Positions 54,601 to 64,000 of a DNA stretch of 64,000 bases are shown in pieces. Source of the stretch: Pomphorhynchus laevis. Its lineage: Eukaryota > Acanthocephala > Palaeacanthocephala > Echinorhynchida > Pomphorhynchidae. The translations under genes were made by a program, and so were the position numbers. The stretch's first letter is position 1. Each line of letters begins with the position of its first letter. The stretch lies in NCBI GenBank assembly GCA_012934845.2, contig WNNJ02000497.1:1-64000 (forward strand), in the 5' to 3' direction. The notes under the pieces are model-generated. The model saw only the letters and a program-made list of their open reading frames with translations, was not told the origin of the DNA and searched no databases.

Positions 54601-57600
54601 TGTGGAGCGGCCCAGGCAACGGATGTTCGACATCCGTCGATCAACAGCTAAATAATTGACCGGCTCGCATCACTCGTAGAGATAGTCTTTTCATAAACAT
54701 CTCAGATCCCTCCGATGACTGTAACGGCAGATTAGACAATATACGAAAAGGCGAAAGAGAGTCACATAGCCTTGTTTCCTTGCAGTAGCGATGTTGGATC
54801 ATCAAGGGATATGGGAAAACATCAGCATATGAGTAAAAGCTTAAAGTTTATATATACTGTTGGCATTTTATATCCACTTGTAACCAATGAATAATTTAAT
54901 GTAATCACTGAACTTTCTCTGAATTTTCTTTCGATTTGCATTAAATTAGCAATAATAAATTAATATTATTTGAGTAAAAAAACAAGGCCTCTAGGTGCAT
55001 GTCGAGTAAGTATTAAACTGACACCTATTGCCAATTAGCCTCTTCGTAGAGCGGCCCAGGCAAAGGAGGTTTGACATTCGTCGATTAACGGCGAAATAAT
55101 TGGCCAGCTTGCATCAGCCGTAGAGGTAGTCTTTGCATAAACTGTCTCAGATCCCTCCGATGACTGTAATGGCGGATTAGACAATATACGAAAAGGCGAA
55201 AGAGAGTCACATAGCCCTGTCTCCTTGCAGTAGCGATGTTGGATCATCAAGGGATATGGGAAACATCAGCATATAAGTAAAAGCTTAAAGTTTATATATA
55301 CTGTTGGCACTTTGTATCCACTTGTAACCAATGAATAATTTGATTTAATCACTGAACTTTCTCGGAATTTTCTTTCGATTTGCATCAAATTAGCTATAAT
55401 AGATTAATATTATTTGGGTAAAATACAAGGGCGGCGAGGTGCCAGTCGAGTAAGTATTAAACTGACACCTATTTCCAATTAGCCTCTTCGTGGAGTGGTC
55501 CAGGCAACGGATATCCGACATTCGTCGATCAACGGCGAAATAATTGGCCGGCTTGCATCAGCCGTAGAGATAGTCTTTTCATAAACTATCTTAGATCCCT
55601 CCGATGACTGTACCGGCGGATTAGACAATATACGAAATGGCGAAATAGAGTCACATAGCCCTGTTTCCTTGAATTAGCGATGTTGGATCATCAAGGGATA
55701 TGGGAAACGTCAGCATATAAGTAAAAGCTTAAAGTTAATATATACTGTTGGCACTTTGTATCCACTTGTAACCAATGAATAATTTGTTGTAATCACTGAG
55801 CTTTCCGTGAATTTTCTTTCGATTTGCATCATATTAGCTTTAGTAAATTAATATTAGTTGGGTAAAAAACAAGGGCCGCTATGTGCCAGTCGAATAAATA
55901 CTAAACTGACACCTATTGCCAATTAGCCTCTTTGTGGAGCGGCCCAGGCAACGGATGTTCGACATTCGTCGATCAATAGGTAATTAATTGACCGGCTTGC
56001 ATCAGCCGTAGAGATAGTCTTTTCATAAACTATCTCAGATCCCTCCAATGACTTTAACGGGCGAATTAGACAATATACGAAAAGTCGAAAAAGAGTCACA
56101 TAGGCCTGTTTCCTTGCAGTAGTGATGTTGTATCATCAAGGGATATTGGAAAACATTAGGATATGAGTAAAAGCTTAAAGTATATATATACTGTTGGCAC
56201 TTTGTATTCACTTGTAACCAATGAATAATTTGATGTAATCACTGAACTTTCTCTGAATTTTCTTTCGATTTGTATCATCAAATTAGCTATAATAAATTAA
56301 TATTATTTGAGTAAAATACAAGGGCCGCTAGGTGCCAGTCGAATAAATACTAAACTGACACCTATTGCCAATTAGCCTCTTTGTGGAGCGGCCCAGGCAA
56401 CGGATGTTTGACATCCGTAGATCCACAGCTAAATAATTGACCAGCTCGCATCAGTCGTAGAGATAGTCTTTTCATAAACTATCTCATATCCCTCCGATGA
56501 CTGTAACTGCGGATTAGACAATATACGAAAAGGCGAAAGAGAGTCACATAGCCTTGTTTCCTTGCAGTAGCGATGTTGGATCATCAAGGGATATGGGAAA
56601 ACATCAGCATATGAGTAAAAGCTTAAAGTTTATATATACTGTTGGCATATTATATCCACTTGTAACCAATGAATAATTTGATGTAATCACTGAACTTTCT
56701 CTGAATTTTCTTTCGATTTGCATCAAATTAGCAATAATAAATTTATATTATTTGAGTAAAAAAACAAAGCCTCTAGGTGCCAGTCGAGTAAGTGTTAAAC
56801 TGACACCTATTGCCAATTAGCCTCTTCGTAGAGCGGCCCAGGCAACGGATGTTCGACATTCGTCGATCAACGTCGTAATAATTAGCCAGATTGCATCAGC
56901 CGTAGAGATAGTCTTTGCATAAACTATCTCAGATCCCTCCGATGACTGTAATGGCGGATTAGACAATATACGAAAAGAGGAAAGAGAGTCACATAGCCCA
57001 GTTTCGTTGCAGTAGCAATGTTGGATCATCAAGGGATATTGGGAAACATCAGCATTTGAGAAAAAGCTTAAAGTTTATATATACTGTTGGCACTTTGGAT
57101 CCACTTGTAACTAATTAATAATTTGATGTAATCACTGAACTTTAACTGAATTTTCTTTCGATTTGCATCAAATTAGCTTTAATAAATTAATATAAGTTGA
57201 GTAAAAAAAAGGGCCGCTAGGTGCCAGTCGAATAAATACTAAACTGACACCTATTGCCAATTAGCCTCTTTGTGGAGCGGCCCAGGCAACAGATGTTCGA
57301 CATTCGTCGATCAATAGCTAAATAATTGACCGGCTTGCATCAGCCGTAGAGATAGTCTTTTCATAAACTATCTTAAATCCATCCTATGACTTTAACGGCG
57401 GATTAGACAATATACGAAAAGGCGAAAGAGAGTCAAATAGCCTTGTTTCCTTGCAATATCGATGTTAGATCATCAAGGGATATGGGAAAACATCAGCATA
57501 TGAGTAAAAGCTTAAAGTTTATACATACTGTTGGCATTTTATATCCACTTGTAATCAATGAATAATTTGATGTAATCACTGAACTTTCTCTGAATTTTCG

Positions 57601-60600
57601 TTCGATTTGCATCAAATTAACAATAATAAATTAATATTATTTGAGTAAAAAAACAAGGGCCGACAGGTGCTAGTCGAGTAAGTATTAAACTGACACCTTT
57701 TGCCAATTAGCCTCTTCGTAGAGCGGCCCAGGCAACGGATGTTCGACATTTGTCGATCAACGGCGAAATAATTGGCCAACTGGCATCAGCTGTAGAGATA
57801 GTCTTTGCATAAACTATCTCAGATCCCTCCGATGACTGTAATGGCGGATTAGACAATATACGAAAAGGCGAAAGAGAGTCACATAGCCCTGTTTCCTTGC
57901 AGTAGCGATGTTGGATCATCAAGACATATTGGAAAACATCAGCATTTGTGAAAAAGCTTAAAGTTTATATATACTGTTGGCACTTTGTATCCACTTGTAA
58001 CCAATGAATAATTTGTTGTAATCACTGAGCTTTCCCTGAATTTTCTTTCGATTTGCTTCAAATTAGCTTTAGCAAATTAATATTAGTTGGGTAAAGAACA
58101 AGGGCCGCTATGTGCCAGTCGAATAAATACTAAACTGACACCTATTGCCAATTAGCCTCTTTGTGGAGCGGCCCAGGCAACGGATGTTCGACATTCGTCG
58201 ATCAATAGCTAATTAATTGACCGGCTTGCATCAGCCGTAGAGATAGTCTTTTCATAAACTATCTCAGATCCCTCCAATGACTTTAACGGCGAATTAGACA
58301 ATATACGAAAAGGCGAAAAAGAGTCACATAGGCCTGTTTCCTTGCAGTAGTGATGTTGTATCATCAAGGGATATTGGAAAACATCAGCATATGAGTAAAA
58401 GCTTAAAGTATATATATATACTGTTGGCACTTTGTATTCACTTGTAACCAATGAATAATTTGATGTAATCACTGAACTTTCTCTGAATTTTCTTTCGATT
58501 TGTATCATCAAATTAGCTAAAATAAATTAATATTATTTGAGTAATAAACAAGGGCCGCTAGGTGCCAGTCGAATAAATACTAAACTGACACCTATTGCCA
58601 ATTAGCCTCTTTGTGGAGCGGCCCAGGCAACTGATGTTTGACATCCGTAGATCAACAGCTAAATAATTGACCGGCTCGCATCAGTCGTAGAGATAGTCTT
58701 TTCATAAACTATCTCAGATCCCTTCTTTGACTTTATCGGCGGATTAGACAATAGACGAAAAGGCGGAATAGAGTCACATAGACCTGTTTCCTTGCAGTAG
58801 TGATGTTAGATCATCAAGGGATATTGGAAAACATCAGCATATGAGTAAAAGCTTAAAGTTTATGTATGCTGTTGGAACTTTGTATCTACTTGTAACCAAT
58901 GAATAATTTGATGTAATCACTGAACTTTCTCGGAATTTTCTTTCGATTTGCATCAAATTAGCAATAATAAATTAATATTATTTCGGTAAAATACAAGGGC
59001 GGCTAGGTGCCAGTCGAGTAAGTATTAAACTGACACCTATTGCCAATTAGCCTCTTTGTAAAGCGGCGCAGGCAACGGATGGTTGACATCCGTCGATCAA
59101 CAGCTAAATAATTGACCGGCTCGCATCAGTCGTAGAGATAGTCTTTTCATAAACTATCTCAGATCCCTCCGATGACTGTAACGGCGGATTAGACAATATA
59201 CGAAAAGGCGAAAGAGAGTCACATAGCCTTGTTTCCTTGCAGTAGCGATGTTGGATCATCAAGGGATATGGGAAAACATCAGCATATGAGTAAAAGCTTA
59301 AAGTTTATATATACTGTTGGCATTTTATATCCACTTGTAACCAATGAATAATTTGATGTAATCACTGAACTTTCTCTGAATTTTCTTTCGATTTGCATCA
59401 AATTAGCAATAATAAATTAATATTATTTGAGTAAAAAAACAAGGCCTCTAGGTGCCAGTCGAGTAAGTGTTAAACTGACACCTATTGCCAATTAGCCTCT
59501 TCGTAGAGCGGCCCAGGCAACGGATGTTCGACATTCGTCGATCAACGGCGAAATAATTGGCCAGCTTGCATCAGCCGTAGAGATAGTCTTTGCATAAACT
59601 ATCTCAGATCCCTCCGATGACTGTAATGGCGGATTAGACAATATACGAAAAGGCGAAAGAGAGTCACATAGCCCTGTTTCCTTGCAGTAGCGATGTTGGA
59701 TCATCAAGGGATATGGGAAAACATCAGCATATGAGTAAAAGCTTAAAGTTTATATATACTGTTGGCACTTTGTATCCACTTGTAACCAATGAATAATTTG
59801 ATTGTAATCACTGAACTTTCTCTGAATTTTCTTTCGATTTGCATCAAATTAGCTTTAATAAATTAATATTAGTTGGGTAAAAAACAAGGGCCGCTAGGTG
59901 CCAGTCGAATAAATACTAAACTGACACCTATTGCCAATTAGCCTCTTTGTGGAGCGGCCCAGGCAACGGATGTTCGACATTCGTCGATCAACAGCTAAAT
60001 AATTGACCGGCTTGCATCAGCCGTAGAGATAGTCTTTTCATAAACTATCTCAGATCCCTCCAATGACTTTAACGGCGAATTAGACAATATACGAAAAGGC
60101 GAAAAAGAGTCACATAGGCCTGTTTCCTTGCAGTAGTGATGTTGGATCATCAAGGGATATTGGAAAACATCAGCATATGAGTAAAAGCTTAAAGTTTATA
60201 TATACTGTTGGCACTTTGTATCCACTTGTAACCAATGAATAATTTGATGTAATCACTGAACTTTCTCTGAATTTTCTTTCGATTTGTATCATCAAATTAG
60301 CTATAATAAATTAATATTATTTGAGTAATAAACAAGGGCCGCTAGGTGCCAGTCGAATAAATACTAAACTGACACCTATTGCCAATTAGCCTCTTTGTGG
60401 AGCGGCCCAGGCAACGGATGTTCGACATTCGTCGATCAACAGCTAAATAATTGACCGGCTCGCATCAGTCGTAGAGATAGTCTTTTCATAAACTATCTCA
60501 GATCCCTCCGATGACTGTAACGGCGGATTAGACAATATACGAAAAGGCGAAAGAGAGTCACATAGCCCTGTTTCCTTGCAGTAGCGATGTTGGATCATCA

Positions 60601-63600
60601 AGGGATATGGGAAAACATCAGCATATGAGTAAAAGCTTAAAGTTTATATATACTGTTGGCATTTTATATTCACTAGTAACCAATGAATAATTTGATGTAA
60701 TCACTGAACTTTCTCTGAATTTTCTTTCGATTTGCATCAAATTAGCAATAATAAATTAATATTATTTGAGTAAAAAACAAGGGGCTGCTAGGTGCCAGTC
60801 GAGTAAGTATTAAACTGACACCTATTGCCAATTAGCCTCTTCGTAGAGCGGCCCAGGCAACGGATGTTCGACATTCGTCGATCAACGGCGAAATAATTGG
60901 CCAGCTTGCATCAGCCGTAGAGATAGTCTTTGCATAAACTATCTCAGATCCCTCCGATGACTGTAATGGCGGATTAGACAATATACGAAAAGGCGAAAGA
61001 GAGTCACATAGCCCTGTTTCCTTGCAGTAGCGATGTTGGATCATCAAGGGATATTGGAAAACATCAGCATATGAGTAAAAGCTTAAAGTTTATATATACT
61101 GTTGGCACTTTGTATCCACTTGTAACCAATGAATAATTTGATGTAATCACTGAACTTTCTCTGAATTTTCTTTCGATTTGCATCAAATTAGCTTTAATAA
61201 ATTAATATTAGTTGGGTAAAAAACAAGGGCCGCTAGGTGCCAGTCGAATAAATACTAAACTGACACCTATTGCCAATTAGCCTCTTTGTAAAGCGGCCCA
61301 GGCAACGGATGTTCGACATTCGTCGATCAACAGCTAAATAATTGACCGGCTTGCATCAGCCGTAGAGATAGTCTTTTCATAAACTATCTTAAATCCATCC
61401 TATGACTTTAACGGCGGATTAGACAATTGATACGAAAAGGCGAAAGAGAGTCACATAGGCCTGTTTCCTTGCAGTAGTGATGTTGGATCATCAAGGGATA
61501 TTGGAAAACATCAGCATATGAGTAAAAGCTTAAAGTTTATATATACTGTTGGCACTTTGTATCCACTTGTAACCAATGAATAATTTGATGTAATCACTGA
61601 ACTTTCTCTGAATTTTCTTTCGATTTGTATCATCAAATTAGCTATAATAAATTAATATTATTTGAGTAATAAACAAGGGCCGCTAGGTGCCAGTCGAATA
61701 AATACTAAACTGACACCTATTGCCAATTAGCCTCTTTGTGGAGCGGCCCAGGCAACGGATGTTCGACATTCGTCGATCAACAGCTAAATAATTGACCGGC
61801 TTGCATCAGCCGTAGAGATAGTCTTTTCATAAACTATCTTCAGATCCCTCCTATGACTTTAACGGCGGATTAGACAATATACGAAAAGGCGAAAGAGAGT
61901 CACATAGGCCTGTTTCCTTGCAGTAGTGATGTTGGTATCATCAAGGGATATTGGAAAACATCAGCATATGAGTAAAAGCTTAAAGTTTATATATACTGTT
62001 GGCATTTTATATCCACTTGTAACCAATGAATAATTTGATGTAATCACTGAACTTTCTCTGAATTTTCTTTCGATTTGCATCAAATTAGCAATAATAAATT
62101 AATATTATTTGAGTAAAAAACAAGGCCTCTAGGTGCCAGTCGAGTAAGTGTTAAACTGACACCTATTGCCAATTAGCCTCTTCGTAGAGCGGCCCAGGCA
62201 ACGGATGTTCGACATTCGTCGATCAACGGCGAAATAATTGGCCAGCTTGCATCAGCCGTAGAGATAGTCTTTGCATAAACTATCTCAGATCCCTCCGATG
62301 ACTGTAATGGCGGATTAGACAATATACGAAAAGGGGAAAGAGAGTCACATAGCCCTGTTTCGTTGCAGTAGCGATGTTGGATCATCAAGGGATATTGGGA
62401 AACATCAGCATTTGAGAAAAAGCTTAAAGTTTATATATACTGTTGGCACTTTGGATCCACTTGTAACTAATTAATAATTTGATGTAATCACTGAACTTTA
62501 ACTGAATTTTCTTTCGATTTGCATCAAATTAGCTTTAATAAATTAATATAAGTTGGGTAAAAAACAAGGGCCGCTAGGTGCCAGTCGAATAAATACTAAA
62601 CTGACACCTATTGCCAATTAGCCTCTTTGTGGAGCGGCCCAGGCAACAGATGTTCGACATTCGTCGATCAACAGCTAAATAATTGACCGGCTTGCATCAG
62701 CCGTAGAGATAGTCTTTTCATAAACTATCTTAAATCCAATCTATGAATTTAACGGCGAATTAGACAATTGATGAAAAGGCGGAAGAGAGTCACATAGGCC
62801 TGTTTCCTTGCAGTAGTGATGTTGTATCATCAAGGGATATTGGAAAACATCAGCATATGAGTAAAAGCTTAAAGTATATATATACTGTTGGCACTTTGTA
62901 TTCACTTGTAACCAATGAATAATTTGATGTAATCACTGAACTTTCTCTGAATTTTCTTTCGATTTGTATAATCAAATTAGCTATAATAAATTAATATTAT
63001 TTGAGTAATAAACAAGGGCCGCTAGGTGCCAGTCGAATAAATACTAAACTGACACCTATTGCCAATTAGCCTCTTTGTGGAGCGGCCCAGGCAACGGATG
63101 TTTGACATCCGTAGATCAACAGCTAAATAATTGACCGGCTCGCATCAGTCGTAGAGATAGTCTTTTCATAAACTATCTCAGATCCCTCCGATGACTGTAA
63201 CGGCGGATTAGACAATATACGAAAAGGCGAAAGAGAGTCACATAGCCTTGTTTCCTTGCAGTAGCGATGTTGGATCATCAAGGGATATGGGAAAACATCA
63301 GCATATGAGTAAAAGCTTAAAGTTTATATATACTGTTGGCATTTTATATCCACTTGTAACCAATGAATAATTTGATGTAATCACTGAACTTTCTCTGAAT
63401 TTTCTTTCGATTTGCATCAAATTAGCAATAATAAATTAATATTATTTGAGTAAAAAACAAGGGCCGCTAGGTGCCAGTCGAGTAAGTATTAAACTGACAC
63501 CTATTGCCAATTAGCCTCTTCGTAGAGCGGCCCAGGCAACGGATGTTCGACATTCGTCGATCAACGGCGAAATAATTGGCCAGCTTGCATCAGCCGTAGA

Positions 63601-64000
63601 GATAGTCTTTGTATAAACTATCTCAGATCCCTCCGATGACTGTAATTGCGGATTAGACAATATACGAAAAGGCGAAAGAGAGTCACATAGCCCTGTTTCC
63701 TTGCAGTAGCGATGTTGGATCATCAAGGGATATTGGAAAACATCAGCATATGAGTAAAAGCTTAAAGTTTATATATACTGTTGGCACTTTGTATCCACTT
63801 GTAACCAATGAATAATTTGATGTAATCACTGAACTCTCTCTGAATTTTCTTTCGATTTGTATCAAATTAGCTTTAATAAATTAATATTAGTCTGGTAAAA
63901 AACAATTGCCGCTAGTTGCCAGTCGAATAAATACTAAACTGACACCTATTGCCAATTAGCCTCATTGTGAAGCGGCCCAGGCAACGGATGTTCGACATTC
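48630..64000. repeat. Satellite array, ~445-bp monomers, with higher-order repeats
   Basis: About 34 tandem monomers run to the window edge. A monomer reads, for example, GGAAAACATCAGCATATGAG ... ACTTGTAACCAATGAATAAT ... GGGCCGCTAGGTGCCAGTCG ... AGCGGCCCAGGCAACGGATG ... GAGATAGTC(TTTGCATAA)ACTATCTC ... TTGGATCATCAAGGGATATT. Three classes are visible. A has CTCTTCGTAGAGCGG and GGCGAAATAATTGGCC. B has CTCTTTGTGGAGCGG, CAGCTAAATAATTGACC and TTTTCATAA. C has an extra ATC in GTATCATCAAATTAGC and CTCGCATCAGTCG. From 59492 rightward the order A-B-C repeats with a period of about 1340 bp (A at 59492, 60832, 62173, 63511). At the left margin the order is A-B-A-B (48873, 49305, 49740, 50185). One monomer (about 51500-51560) lacks about 60 bp. 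A 71-codon minus-strand frame is open in A monomers. Confidence 0.93.

Noticed and set aside
48630-64000. Satellite as a tandem gene family (5S rRNA, tRNA or histone-like)
   Set aside because: No internal promoter boxes or known RNA fold was recognised, and the open frame is limited to A-type monomers.

Overview
The window is A+T-rich eukaryotic DNA. It has no operons or bacterial-style coding density. It is dominated by non-LTR retrotransposons (LINEs), a Gypsy-type fossil, AT-rich inverted-repeat elements and a long satellite array. The element mix (CR1/L2-like LINEs with AP-endonuclease, relatives of restriction-like-endonuclease LINEs, a Ty3/Gypsy fossil) and the base composition suggest an invertebrate, most likely an arthropod. 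The species cannot be named from the sequence. Family names here (alpha, beta, delta, R) are local labels.

Layout: 1-6400 is AT-rich intergenic DNA with one inverted-repeat element (about 1705-2205), a small delta-family remnant (2402-2960, minus) and one dispersed R repeat (4321-4680). 6400-11720 is an old minus-strand LINE (beta copy 1) split by two plus-strand alpha LINE insertions (6956-7245 and 7795-10545). 12879-13538 is the only convincing host-type gene: a single-exon CRAL-TRIO (Sec14) protein resembling the lipid-binding domain of MOSPD2. 14005-23455 is a head-to-tail pile of five minus-strand alpha copies with a delta scrap trapped between two of them; two copies have lost ORF1. 23830-32350 holds further delta, beta and alpha pieces, including a 3.5-kb insertion (26345-29880) with an 8-bp target duplication and direct repeats at both ends. 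31286-38505 is beta copy 2, cut by a nearly complete alpha element (32351-36598) and by a short alpha tail (37991-38229). 38506-41235 is a broken minus-strand Gypsy element. 42011-48022 is an inverted-repeat element whose interior is a 58-bp palindromic minisatellite, itself split by a full-length alpha LINE (42362-46206). 48630-64000 is a satellite of about 445-bp monomers that runs off the right edge. It shows dimeric order at its left margin and a clear three-monomer higher-order repeat (about 1340 bp) on the right.

The nesting gives a relative chronology: beta is oldest, alpha inserted repeatedly into beta, and the 3.5-kb composite inserted into an alpha copy. The most unusual signals are a hammerhead-ribozyme-like core carried in inverted orientation at the ends of the inverted-repeat elements, the change in satellite higher-order structure along the array, the composite with terminal direct repeats around an RT/endonuclease segment, and the orphan MOSPD2-like Sec14 gene between inverted copies of the same deleted LINE. 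All identities are read by eye; no database search was run.
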